From assembly GCA_015179125.1 (NCBI GenBank), contig WHVA01000009.1, positions 1-64,000 on the forward strand: a stretch of 64,000 nucleotides of DNA, in the 5' to 3' direction. This DNA is from Gautieria morchelliformis. Its lineage: Eukaryota > Basidiomycota > Agaricomycetes > Gomphales > Gomphaceae. Shown piece after piece: positions 32,139 through 43,775 of this stretch. The notes beneath the pieces are model-generated. The model ran no database searches. It saw only the letters and a program-made list of their open reading frames with translations, and was not told where the DNA came from. The translations under genes and the position numbers were made by a program. Each line of letters opens with the position of its first letter. Position 1 is the first letter of the stretch.

Positions 32139-33390
32139 GTCTGGAGTTGGTGGGTTGGTGGTTTTCTTATGATGAGGACGGTAAGATATTCGAGGTAGGG
32201 TATTTATATGCGACCATTGCGGCGATGCATATGACTTGCCTGCTTCCGAGTTGAGGTTCTTTGCGTCGCTGAGCCAGGCGCGGCAGCGCCGAACGAGATA
32301 TAAAATGACTCTGACGCGCGCGCCAGAGCCAGTAGACAGATGGGGAGATGTGTGCTGTGCGGCGGGAACGACGTCCTCAAAGGGTGTGGAGGATGTTCCG
32401 ATGGCTGCTTAAGGGCGCACCGGTAATAGTAGTACACGGAAATCAGGAGAAATAGCATCGAAAAGTCTAGGGTGAATAAAATGGACGACTAGGAAATGGT
32501 ATCAACCGGCGGGACGTAGGGTTAAAGACATCCAGAGCCTCAGCCGAAAGACAGAAAGGAAAGAAGGGCGTGTGGATACTTGGAGGTATGATTAGCTGCA
32601 CAGCTTCCAAACGAAGAGGGTACTATAGTGTTTGGGATATGCTCTATATTACACTGTGGCAGACTGCAGTGCTTTAGAGTTATCCAATAGCGGGTGCCAG
32701 TCGCCAAAAGGGACACACTTGTACAATATACGTTGACAGTGGAGAGCTGTGTGCGGGGTCGCCACATAGCCACGACATGCTGCAGTTGACTAGCAGAATA
32801 GGTAACCGGGAGCTGAGCACAGCCCTGAGTTAGAGTAAGTCCAAGAGTCGCGGGCGAGGGTGGCTAAACACCCACGACCAATCAAATGAGATTAGCTAAT
32901 CCACTTGGCTGTGCTCCTTTTCTGACTCTGTCGCTGCGAACTCGAGTCATTCTTGCAATCGAAACAGTTGTGACCCATCTATGGGATACTCGATCCTCAG
33001 TCCGAAAAGACTCGGTAAGTGCGAACTTGAAGGCTGTGTTTGCCTCTTTTTTTAATGTAAAGAACATCTGAACAGACGCTGTCTGGGAAATAATGTGCAA
33101 GATTTGAGGACAACTTCCGCGTACTTCAAGTTCATCGCCTTGCACTGGTCTGACCTGCAGTATTCTCATGATCTCAGACTTGGAATCCGTTGACCGGGGG
33201 GCGCCGGTGGCCATGCAATTAAAATCTAGCACCAGTCTGATGTACCGCCTTAGGCCCAGTATTTCTACAATGCTTTGCACTTTCGCTCCACAGCGCCTTT
33301 GTCCTTAGCTGCAGATATGGTCAATCGCACACTGCGGCATTGCTGTCGCATTCGATCAAGATCGCGTTTGGACTGTGCCGCATCTGAGAC
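32139..33390. other. intergenic, no gene recognised
   Basis: The promoter side of C2H2 gene B is at the left. Frames are short or compositionally unlike protein, and I see no repeat of note. Confidence 0.45.
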
Positions 33391-33717
33391 TTGTGGCTGG
33401 CACAGCTGCCACTCCGCCACAAGGCTGCAGCCCCCAGCGTTACCGTGCAGGGCCCCGTCAACATGACAACGAATGACACAAACGAATATTCTTTGGTTCT
33501 TGCCGCATGGCCTCCTTCCAACGCGGATGGTGAAGACTACATACAGCATCTGGTCGTGATGGGTGCCCCCTCTGGTGGTGTCTACGTCCCGGCATGTTAT
33601 GACGATGCCACGCATTGGCCGGGAAACACTTCCTGGGTTGTGGCCAAAGCTGCTTCCGGCTGTCTGCACCGCTTTCCCGACAAATTTACTCCTGGCTACG
33701 TCTGGCCCAGGGCCTGA
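33391..33717 (+). CDS. possible exon of an unrecognised protein
   Basis: A frame ending at 33717 reads protein-like: SVTVQGPVNMTTNDTNEYSL, then VLAAWPPSNADGEDYIQHLV, with NMTT, NDTN and NTSW glycosylation sites and a few cysteines. No start or splice partner is clear and no family is recognised. A 166-codon antisense frame overlaps it, so this call is weak. Confidence 0.22.
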   Translation: MWLAQLPLRHKAAAPSVTVQGPVNMTTNDTNEYSLVLAAWPPSNADGEDYIQHLVVMGAPSGGVYVPACYDDATHWPGNTSWVVAKAASGCLHRFPDKFTPGYVWPRA

Positions 33718-33891
33718 GTGGCGCCGTGGCACGCAAGCATCAGCCATATTAAACATAAGTGTCATTCGAGATGGTCACTTCGAGAAATAGTGATCAAATG
33801 GTAAGTATACTGGTGGTACATGCCAAGAACATATAAGTAGCATCCCATAACAACAAATTAAAAACTAATGAGCCCCATGGCTCACAGTCTT

Positions 33892-35356
33892 GCATCCGGT
33901 GCCTCTGAGCTGCCGCTCACGCTCACGCTAGGAGTTATATGTTTTTCGATCCATGTGGTAATATCATGCTTGAGTCGCTCTGCAAATTCGGGCTCATTGT
34001 GCAGTTCATGAAATCCATCCTATAACGAACAGAGATAGAAAAAATCAATGACCCGGACATTCAGGGAGGAATGCGTTCAGCACTATGGCCAATGCCGTCG
34101 TGATGGGATGGAGTAAAATGGAAGGGAAATTCACCTGATAGGCAATGAAAGCCTTGTCTCTGGCCGTGACGTCCAAATGGAATTTCCCTGTCGCTGCAGG
34201 AGACGTGACCTGTATTTTCGGGTCAGCCCACCACACTTGGCTTGGACAGATACAGTGACCAATAACTAGTAATAAATTGTATGATATTCACATACGCACT
34301 TGATCGTCTGTTCCGTGAACGAGAAGCACCTGGTATAGTCGCTGAGTCCGGGAGACACCAGCCCTATTGGGTAACACACTTACAGGTAGTTTCACGGGCC
34401 ATGATCCATAATCCTGGGAGGAAAGATCATCCCCCTTGTGTATATTGAGCCAGGACCATAAAAGTAAACGGAAATCAACGTATTTACCAGATTTAACATG
34501 CTGCTTACACCTTTTAGGGTACCGAACTGTTTTACCAATGGGTCCTTTAAATATAATTCTGCAACAGCTTTATCGTGGGACAGATGCTAAATTGTCAACT
34601 TCGTCAAGATGAAACCAGCTGTAGACCGCAAGTCTAGAATGACATACATCGGGAACAACTCCAGCTGGGACGGTGGTCCATGGTGAGAGCAACCCAATGG
34701 CACCGCCGAACTTGCGCACAAGTTTAGATGCTGGGTGCCGCTGTGCAATCAAAGGAGATGTCGCTATCACGCCAGCAAGTGGATGGAGTGGCGAGTAGCG
34801 TGCAGTGGTACAAAACGAGAGTACGAGCGCCCCACCCTGAGTGTAACCCGCGTTCAAAAAAATCTTCGAGATTAGATGTTACGTAGCTCTCACCATCGAG
34901 TGTCCCATCAAGAACATCGGAATCGTCGCTCCCTCGTTTGACCATCCCGCTAACGTCTCTCCCGCATGCTGCACAGCCCAAGAAATATCTTCCTTCTGTT
35001 GCTGGCTGGAAGTACGCCCATATCCTTCGTTACGAGCTTCTCTTTCTCTTTGCCTTTGGCCATCGGGGCCGGCATCTAAAGCAGTCCTCCCAAAGCCGCG
35101 TTGATCAAACGCAAAAACAGCTATGCCCGACTGAACATAAAATGGAAAGACATGTTCATATCTTCCGATATGCTCTACGTATGTGACAGACGTGAGTCTC
35201 TGCTCGACTAAGTTACAAACTTAACGGACCTATGAAACCATGAACAAAAACCAGAACGGCTTTCACCGCAGTTGGAGGTACATAAGTGCGAGTGTAAAAC
35301 TCAGTACCCGCTGGACCAGGCAACCATGCCTCCTCGAAAACGTCTGCCATGGGCAT
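33892..35356 (-). CDS. alpha/beta hydrolase, monoacylglycerol-lipase-like (serine aminopeptidase S33 family)
   Basis: The start MPMADVFEEAWLPGPAGTEF is followed by AVKAVLVFVHGF (oxyanion region). Next come YVEHIGRYEHVFPFYVQSGI and VFAFDQRGFGRT. After an intron the nucleophile elbow reads GHSMGGALVLSF (Ser). Later blocks are AELYLKDPLVKQFGTLKGVS, LLVHGTDDQVTSPAATGKF (Asp) and DGFHELHNEPEFAERLKHDI (His), completing the triad in family order. Relatives hydrolyse monoacylglycerols or related esters in lipid turnover. No signal peptide. The intron after GGACACTCGATG splits the GHSMGG motif. Two in-frame ATGs lie close together (35356 and 35350); I took the first. Confidence 0.9.
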
Positions 35357-35606
35357 GTCGGGGATCTAACTTTTCTGGACCGCTTATTCCCACCTATTTG
35401 CCACCGTTGATGCTGGACCTACAATGGAAGAACAATGCCTGCTAACATGAATGCCATTCGAGAGCTTCGCTTCATATAAAGCTAGTAGTCCTCTTCTGTT
35501 CCCGTCCTGAAGATATCAAGCTACTCTGTGATTACTGTTTCACGTTCCCAAACATCAATATTCGTCGCCAACTTCTCATACCATAAACTCTCGTTCTGCA
35601 ATTTCG
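35357..35606. other. short divergent intergenic region
   Basis: It separates the hydrolase start from the start of the GH71 remnant. No element recognised. Confidence 0.4.
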
Positions 35607-37562
35607 ATGGTTCTGTATATCTTGCTCTTCACATGTCCATTGCTCTTCCTATTTCAATCCGCGATTTAAGTTTCTCTACGCCGACCAACACGACTAAATT
35701 TGTACTAGCCCACCACATGATTGGAAATACGTTAACTTCACGCCCTCGACTTGGACTAGCGACGTGGAATTGGCACATGCATCTGGCATAGATGGCTTTG
35801 CTCTGAATATCGGAAACCAGCCCTGGGAAATTGACCAAGTCCAATCGGCCTAACAAAGAATAGCGGGGCGAACTTCAAAATGTTTCCTGAGCTTGGATAT
35901 GAGGTATACTGTCCTAAGATGACGCGCTCAGTCTACTCTGTTCTGTATGACTGATTGTGGACCGATTGTGAACTAGCTCTTTGCCTTGTGAGTCTAGCTC
36001 GAACGCGCAAAGCCTCGTGTCATTAATTCGAAATCAAGATCCCTCGCAGTATCATTTCGGACCTGGTAACAGGGCGTTTGTCAGAAACGTTCTGGGAACA
36101 GGGGAAAAATGCACTTTCTCCGCCATCGGAAGGCTGGGCTCAGCATTTCGTCGCTCCGCTCGCATCAGAAATACATTTTGTTCCTGCTTTTTTTGTTGAT
36201 CTAGGACAGCTTTCCGCCAGTGATGGTCAAGGGAATGGTGGATTTGGAGGCGTTACCAATGGAGATTCCAATGTATGTCATCTCTTAGATGGAATGACTC
36301 CTGACTTACTTTAGTTGCTTGTGATTCCTGGAACTCAGGATAGCCCATCCAACTCACCACTTTGCTCTTACCAGATCATCCTCTGATCCCTCTGCCCTAG
36401 CTTCTCAACGCGTCGACTCAATCTCCCGTCGTCTCATCACCATCCCTGCCATCGGGACTTGTCCCGTCTAATTCAATCGCGGGGCTGGCCTCCGCGTTTA
36501 GATTCCCTGGGGACATTGTACCACTCGTGCCGCTTTCGGGGACATTTCTGGGGCATTTACAAGTGCTGATCAGATTCGGTGTCAATGTTCCTCCTCCAGC
36601 GCGTAAAACCTATATGGTAGCTGATGCGCTCTCGGTGGTTACTAACAGAGGACATTAACGGATGGCATCAAATCTTAGTTTCGCCTTGGTTTTGCACACA
36701 TTACTCGCCCCACTCATTCAATAAGAATGTAAGTAGTTCTCCTGAATATATATGATACGACATTGTCCTGCATTGGTTATTGAAAGTTTATATTCCTCTC
36801 CGATAATCATTTGTATTCCAGATGATGGGAAACCCTGGTGGTGGCACGTGATACAGTAGACCTCGTTGAAATCGCCACCTGGAACGGTTAGTAGGACCTT
36901 CTCTTCTTTACCTCGTAATATTGACTCGACATTGTTTGGACGGTGATGTAGACTACGGTGACTCTCACTACATTGGTCCCATTGAGGGAATGCAGCCCGG
37001 CTCACAGGCATGGGTAAATTGGGCATAATCATCCTGGTAACTTTGTCTAATGTTGTCCATCGAGATTATCTTCGGTTTCAAATTTCTAACTTCTCCCTGA
37101 TATAGGTTGGCGCGAACTAACCGCGTAGCTCAGACGTTCAAATCGGGAGTCTTCCCCACCATTGTAAGAGATAAGGTTGTCATGTGGGCGCGTAAGCATC
37201 CTCGCGACGCTCAGGCCAGCCCAGATGTATCAGAAAGGCCAACGAACTTCAAGCTGGTAAACACTCTTGTATTTCTTGATGCAATTTATAATGTGTTAAT
37301 CACTCATGTTCATTCAGACCGAAAATTCGCCCTGGGCAACGGTTTTTGTACCAGCAGCTTCCACTGTCATACACATCACTTCATCAGCTTTGAACGAGAC
37401 TGGCTTGTCATATTCCACGCAAACAATCCGGCTGGTGTATCACTTCTCAAAGCACCGCTCACCACTCCTCAGACAGTATTGGACTTTGTTCCCCAAGGCT
37501 ATGTCTTCGATCCTAACCCAAAAACGTATGACTTCAACGCGTTTGTGGCGGCGTCCCCTTAG
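35607..37562 (+). pseudogene. GH71 alpha-1,3-glucanase (mutanase), broken
   Basis: Successive plus-strand pieces match GH71: a possible signal peptide (MVLYILLFTCPLLFLF, 35607), TNTTKFVLAHHMIGNT, FTPSTWTSDVELAHASGIDG, FALNIGNQPWEIDQVQSA, NAQSLVSLIRNQDPSQYHF, EIHFVPAFFVD, VSPWFCTHYSPHSFNKN, VARDTVDLVEIATWN then DYGDSHYIGPIEGMQPGSQA, FKSGVFPTIVRDKVVMWAR, and the end VPQGYVFDPNPKTYDFNAF. Single-base frame changes separate neighbouring blocks (about 35718, 35880, near 36840 and near 37428), and the WVN..HQGW part is eroded. The enzyme would attack alpha-1,3-glucan of fungal walls. Several independent breaks argue against sequencing error. Confidence 0.82.
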
Positions 37563-37653
37563 GCGTAAGGTATTGGTGCATTACTATGTCCAAGGCAGTG
37601 AGCTTTTTGTTTTCTCACACTCTAGCATTTGGGAATTAGTAGCAACCTGCCCG

Positions 37654-39147
37654 TTATTCTTTTTTTGTGGCTGCAGTTTCTTTAGCTCTCTTTTTCAACG
37701 CTCTCCGTCGGATATCTTTATGAAGAGCTGGGGGGCAGTCATTCAGCTCAGCCCACTCGCGTATAGAACGCTCGATTAGAAAACATACCCAAAGTATAAG
37801 TCATGAACAATGAGGGCCAGTTCAGACCGGTGAGGACCGCGTCGGCTAATGAATGCGCCCAATACGGTGTGCTCGTATAGGGCTTTCCCAGTGCGCCGCC
37901 GGGGACGCCTATTTTCGATAACGCGGCACGAACGTAGATCTTTGGAGTGGGAACTGCCACGGATGGCCGACGTATTTTCGACATTGACGACACCTAGACG
38001 AAACCACGTTAAGTTATTCGAGACAGTATGGATGAACTCATGAGGTGTAAGGGGGATAACAGTAGTTACGCACGACGAAGTACGTATTCAGTAGCTGCAC
38101 TGTGACCCCTTTGGACTCGACCTCCTTCCCCAACGCTTGCGTCCATGTGCAGAGGAATGACTTAGATGCAGAATAAGGGGCTAACATCGGGGACGGTATA
38201 GAACCAACAAAAGACCCGAGATTAAGGATCAAGCCGCATTTACTATGGACGAGTCAGAGCAGAGGACGGAAATTATTGGGGGACTTACCGCGCAATTAAG
38301 CCTGGCAACACTATCCTGGTGATTCTGAGCGTCGAATTGATATTGATATGTAGTATATCGTGCATCTCCTGTTCGGGAACCTCCACGAAGTCCGTGGGCA
38401 TATCATGCGATTTACCGACATTATTCACTAGCATCCGTGAGTGACTGGAATAAGGGTACAGACGGTAGTGAGGGGTCACCAAGAATGCCCACTTTCAGCG
38501 GAATCAGTGCGCTAGCGAGGTGTTCCCAAGCCGGATCGTCTGGTTTGGCAAAGTCAATTGCCTGTACCTTGGTTTGTACCCCAAGAGACTCTGAGAAAGA
38601 ACATAAGCGCTGAGTCTTGAAATGCAAAGAAAACGATCACACCTAGTTCAGCTGCGAAAGCGTTCAATTTCTCTGTGCTTCGGGAAGCCAAAAAGACATT
38701 AAATCCAGCTTTCCCCAATTGGAGTGAGAATTCGCGTCCAATGCCATCTGTCGCACCGGTAATAACTGTGGGTGGATTTTTGAGAGCTGTAACTGTCTCC
38801 GTTGTGAGAGTTGTGATGACTGACCGGCCCAGGCTCCTTGCTTTGCACCAAATGTTTTGAGCTGCATCGCACTATTAGATTTGCTCTGTCTTGGACACTC
38901 TCTGCCCGGAACAAACGCACACTTTTGCCTGGGATCACGAATATCTGCAAGAGGATGCGTGTAACTTTGAAGGCCAACTGAGCAGAAGATATTGCTCCCA
39001 AGAGAGCGAGTGATAGCGTTAACCAAGGGTATTGTCGCACTAAATAGGGCGAAAAAATCCGTATCAAAAGTGCCCTGCAATTTAAGCAACAGAGGTTGTA
39101 TTACCTGCTATGGCAGGCAACATTTTGAAATCGAGTTCCAATGGCAT
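37654..39147 (-). CDS. very-long-chain 3-oxoacyl-CoA reductase (microsomal beta-keto reductase)
   Basis: The N-terminal exons carry a hydrophobic anchor ([19 protein letters not shown], then LQIFVIPG). After introns follow [11 protein letters not shown] then [18 protein letters not shown] (NADPH-binding TGxxxGIG), [59 protein letters not shown] with SK (catalytic Ser, Tyr, Lys), and NTYFVV then [20 protein letters not shown] and [14 protein letters not shown]. The tail [20 protein letters not shown] ends in lysines. This is the Ifa38/KAR reductase that performs the second step of fatty-acid elongation at the ER. The start ATG at 39147 relies on a GTTGCC splice donor and is the least certain part. 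It ends convergently with the GH71 remnant. Confidence 0.9.
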
Positions 39148-39789
39148 GCTGGGAACTTGAACGTTGAACTAAGTAGATATGTAGTCGGAGCTGCAAGGTG
39201 GCTGACTAATGCGAGAAGAGAAATTTATGCTGGCGCAACATCATCATGTTGAGCTCACTTTGACTTCCCCGTTGTTGCTGACATTTTTGTTGAGTTGTCT
39301 TCAGACGCACTCGATTTACCAACCTCGTGATGACCTCCAACCAGCGCTCAAGGCGTCAATCCCGCCGACCTAACGCCACATCAGCATCAAACCGGTTCCG
39401 GCGTGGATTGACAAGTTCTGTTCGAGTTACTATGAACAGTCTCTCACGACTCCTTGCTACGAGCGCGCAAAGAAATTGATGCAGTGCAGACCTATGTAGA
39501 GCGGAGGAGGCACGATCTGTGGGATTAGCAGTGCATGGTGTGGGTACAGTATTTCATCATTGTCGATATCTTCACATAGATATATTGCACAGCAGTGGTC
39601 AATGCCGATGATTCGATTATGGGGAGCGCACGCAGACAGCATCATCGGACGACACATAAGTATTGCAAGGGACAGGATGCAATCACCAGCACTTTGCAGG
39701 TTCGTCCACATGTGACTGCGCCAATAGTGAAGAAGCTTGGTCACTTCTGGGGGTTTTCACTATACCCCTGATCTATCGCCGCTGTCCGG
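39148..39789. other. intergenic, no gene recognised
   Basis: It lies between the reductase promoter and the synthetase 3' end. Frames on both strands are short and without motifs. Confidence 0.5.
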
Positions 39790-42048
39790 CTATTGTCGGG
39801 AGTCGACTCGAAATAACCTGATTGGTATTACCGGCCTGTTTTCACTCTCAGGTGACTCCCCCAATCCTAGTGTCGCGTCGCGGAGAGTACGCTTCCCCGC
39901 CGGAACACCTAGCGCATCTAGAAGTTCTTTCGCTTTGGTAGGTATGAAAGGTTGCAGCAATATACCGCATATACGCAACGTCTCTCGAGTATAAGACAGC
40001 AGACGAGACGCCGAAGAGATGGGAGTGGCGGAGCTCCAAGGGGCGACGTTTGTAAATTCGCGATTAGACTGAAGTAGGTCAATAGTGTAAAATATTGACT
40101 AAAAGGTTTATTCGAGACGCACGATTCGCAAACATCTCACCACTTCTTCCAGTGCTTCAGCTATTTCCAGCCTGGCCATGAAGAGCTCAAATTTTGGTGC
40201 AAGCTCTTTCAGCGCTGCATGGGCACCTGCACCTGGAATCTCTGGGAGCGCAGTTATCTCTTCAGAGTCAGTTGCTATCGTTTGAACGACGCTTGATCTC
40301 ATGGATTTTGAAAGATATGCGTCAGCTGCTGCAAAAACCTCTGGTCTAATCGAGACGTAGCGTTCGTTTTGCGAGAGACGGTCTACAACCTTCGGGCTGA
40401 ATGCACGAGACAGCTGGTTTCCGATAAGAGAGAATAATTCCTGAAAATGCTTGGCAAGTTGATCCTCAGACCAGTCTGTCGTTTCTCAGGCAGTGAGGCA
40501 AGACATCGAGCCATGACTGACTGACCGTTGTCATACTGGAACCTCCCTCCTACGCGTGCAAGGTAATACCTCACCACATCCGTCTCATATTTATCCATGA
40601 CTCCAAAGGGGTCCGCAACGTTTCCAACAGACTTTGACATTTTCATCTGCTTCATCGTCCAATGTGCATGTGATAGCACCGTCTTCGGGAGAGGCAAGTC
40701 AAGCGCGAGGAGGAACGCGGGAAAATAGACAGTGTGAAATCTGATTATTAAATCTTGTTATGGCTGTTAGGATGGGATTGGAAAAAATAACTCTGACCTC
40801 AATATATCTTTGCCAATAACCTGGATGTCTGGAGGCCATCCACGGGTGATGCCCTCCTGAACACCGCCCTGCCATGAATACCCTACAGCCGTCAAGTATG
40901 AGGCTAGTGCGTCGAGCCAAACATATATAACATGCTGCGGGTCATCAGGCACGGGTATTCCCCACCTCAATCGTGTCGACGGTCGAGAAATAGAAATGTC
41001 ATTGACATTTTCAGGGTTTGCAAGGTCCCCACGAATCAAATTTAGTTGCTCTTCGGGCACAATAGACTCCTAACCGAGGTGAACATTACGAATCTGATAT
41101 AAATGGTAGAATGTGGCATACCACATCTGTGGTATATCTTTCGAGCAATCTCTCTCGAAACTCACCGAGTCGAAATTTGTAATTCTCTTCTTCAGACCAT
41201 TCCACAGTATTCCCCGTCTCCTTCGAGACCTATCGGGTCATATTTAATTGAGAAAAATCAAACGGTCAGATGCCCAGTAGGAGAAAGCACAAAGTTACTT
41301 GCCATACGAGGCTCGCTTGACCTGTCGTCTTTGGCCGATTTGACTTGAGACGCGGTATAGAAACACTCATCAGATATCGAATACCATCCGCTGTGTGTCC
41401 CTTTATAAATATACCCCCGACGATTGAGTTCACGCTTGAATATGGCATTTGAGATGCATGCTGTCACTGGCAAGCCACTATAGCAGTCGAACTTACCCAA
41501 AGATGTGACACGGCAATGGCATGGTCTGCTTCTGTGGTCCGGATAAACCTCGTATGACTGAGGTTGGCCTTGCTCGCCAAGACCTATGCTTGCTTTTATA
41601 CTGAGTGTATGTCATAGATTGTGGACAGCACTCACGCGAAACCTCCCGCTGATTTTATCGCAAAACTCTTGTTCGCGACCCGACATCCCTTGATCATGTG
41701 CGGCTTTCTGTATCTTGCTCCCGTGCTCATCAGTTCCAGTGACAAATACTACAGGCCGTGACGGCTTTTTGATGAGGGCATAGCGTGCTAAGATATCTGC
41801 AATAACCGTCGAGTAGAGATGACCAATGTGGGGGTCTTTAAAGGGGGAAATTATTGTATGTTCAAGCCACCGGACGTGGATTTCAAACCTGAGTTTGGGT
41901 AGAAGATCGGAGTGGTAATAAAGTATGGTTTGTGAGCGACAATCCCAGCCGTCGAAGAAAACCACTGTCGTGTGGATGAATTAAGCCGTTTCCATTTCTC
42001 GGTGCTAGTCACTCTTGGCCAATACGCAATAGCAGGCCTGCGAATCAT
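39790..42048 (-). CDS. MSM1: mitochondrial methionyl-tRNA synthetase
   Basis: The start MIRRPAIAYWPRVTSTEKWK is basic and Ser/Thr-rich, as a mitochondrial presequence. KPYFITTPIFYPNS then, after an intron, DPHIGHLYSTVIADILARYA carries the class I HIGH motif; FVTGTDEHGSKIQKAAHDQG follows. Further exons give VIYVWLDALASYLTAVGY and LPKTVLSHAHWTMKQMKMSK with SVGNV, the KMSKS loop. The C-terminal helical anticodon-binding part ends LRICGILLQPFIPTKAKELL and DALGVPAGKR. It charges mitochondrial tRNA-Met. The final stop is at 39790-39792. Confidence 0.93.
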
Positions 42049-42062
42049 CAGGAAGGCTGGGA

Positions 42063-42074
42063 CATCACGTGATG
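42063..42074. promoter_or_regulatory. CATCACGTGATG palindrome upstream of the methionyl-tRNA synthetase gene
   Basis: A perfect 12-bp palindrome with a CACGTG E-box core lies 15 bp upstream of the start codon at 42048. It shares ATCACGTGAT with the divergent promoter at 26622. A bHLH site is plausible. Confidence 0.5.
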
Positions 42075-43775
42075 CGACGCGTCTGGAAACGGAATGACAT
42101 CATGTAATCGCGGTCTCCCACTCTGATGAGTCGCCTCAAATCCTAGACGGCACCCTTGCCTGTTGACCTTTCTCGAAGTCTCACTCAGTAGTTGCATTCA
42201 TATCATGGTACAGAAGCGCGGTGCTCTATCCGTCCGGTAACTCCTGTACTAGTACGAAGTACTATGTACTTCTTGTGAGTGAAGTGCCTTGCAGTCTGCT
42301 GACAGGCCACGAATTAAAAGCTAGTCTCGGTCTCGGATGCGTACCAGTCATCCGAGCTTTTGAATTTCACATGATGAGTATGCACTACCGCTGGCCTGCA
42401 CCCACCGCTCGCTGCCAGTGGTATTTAGGACGTGCTCGCCACTGCCTCTTTAATCTCCACGGTTCCTTTTGTGCAACGAGCCGCGTGTACGTGTCCTATG
42501 GCCTGGCACCCGACTTATCCTGTCCCAAACTTTTGGTATAAACGTAGTAATCCATTGGGTAGAAGCGTCAATTGTGCAGTGTATTCCGCTTCCTTTAGTC
42601 AGGGAAATCTTCACGTAATTAACCAAACCGGTGCGTTTCATGTCCTTATATAATTTTGCCTTTGATCAGAGAAAGAGGCTCGAGGGCTTGAGGGGGGGTG
42701 ACCATGATACCGGTCATACTTTCATTCGTTATGTGACCCTATTTTGCTGACCTTTTATTGCCCTTAAGCAGGTTACCGTCCGCCGCTTAGAATTGGTGCT
42801 AAGTAACCTAGGTAAGCACATCAGATGCAAAAAAAGCCATCAAAGAATCAACGACTGGCATTTACACTCATCGGATCGTTTGGACGTCTTATTGTCAGGA
42901 AGACGTGATAAATATCTCGAGTCGTGGGAGACCCCCTTGGTGGGGCAAAATTAAGCGGCTGGACAACCCACTGCTTACTATTCGATTGTCACGGTGTCTT
43001 CTGGTACGCCGTCGACAAGTTGTTCGTCAGAACAATGACACTCGTGCTAGCAGGCCATCATAAGCTATGTTTTTGCTACCAATAGATATTAGCTCAACTG
43101 AATGGTGTGCCTAATATTTTCAATTCAGTTGAGCCAATATATATTGGTAGCAAATCAATGAATGTCATAGTCCGGGACAAGGGGCATACGCCATTACAAC
43201 CGACGTGGCACATGCTGAACCCCGGCGGAGTCGTTGGCGGGGAGGAAGGAGACGTTTGGATACGCCTGAAAAAATGGCTGGGTACTTCCTTGCGGCACAT
43301 CGTCGACCGACCCCAAGAGAGAAGACAGCAGACAGCCCGTCACGAGCCCTGACCAGCGCCGAACAGCAGGCAACAAAGCCTCTTGGTTGTCATGAGAATA
43401 CACTGGGGACAAGGCTGCCGGGGATGGCATCGTCGCAGCCTTCACGTTTTGCAGTAACAACGCGCATCACCTGCGCTGTCAAAGAAGACGTCGCATGCAC
43501 AGAATTGCAGCTCCTCAGGCTGGGCGAATGAGCCAGCGCTGAGGTGAATCGTGTTGGAGTAGTAGGCACCCACCGCAGATATAGCTCTAGAGGACTGTTA
43601 TAAGATTGAAAGGCAGCTGGTAGCTCACACCAGGTGTAAAAGCTGTGGCGTGAATATTTATAAGTACTGTAGTACTAGGTCTAATTGTCACCGATTTGAT
43701 TTCAACGAGCGATTACTCCGCAACCCTCGCACTTTACACGCCTCCTCAGCCGGACGTCTTCCTCTCTAGTCGTCC
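42075..43775. other. intergenic, contains an 81-nt hairpin
   Basis: No protein domain was found on either strand in about 1.7 kb. The notable item is the inverted repeat at 43074-43154, listed separately. The SPA2 promoter would be in the last few hundred bases. Confidence 0.55.
43074..43154. repeat. near-perfect 31-bp inverted repeat with a 19-nt loop
   Basis: The left arm 43074-43104 (TTGCTACCAATAGATATTAG...) and the reverse complement of 43124-43154 differ at only two of 31 positions. The spacer is 19 nt. As RNA it would fold into a long stem of pre-miRNA-like size. It could also be a tiny palindromic transposon relic. No target duplication beyond the arms was seen. Confidence 0.8.

Noticed and set aside
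33265..33765. 166-codon minus-strand open frame
   Set aside because: Composition is unlike protein (many Arg, Cys, His, Gln) and it is antisense to a more protein-like plus frame; neither has homology I recognise.
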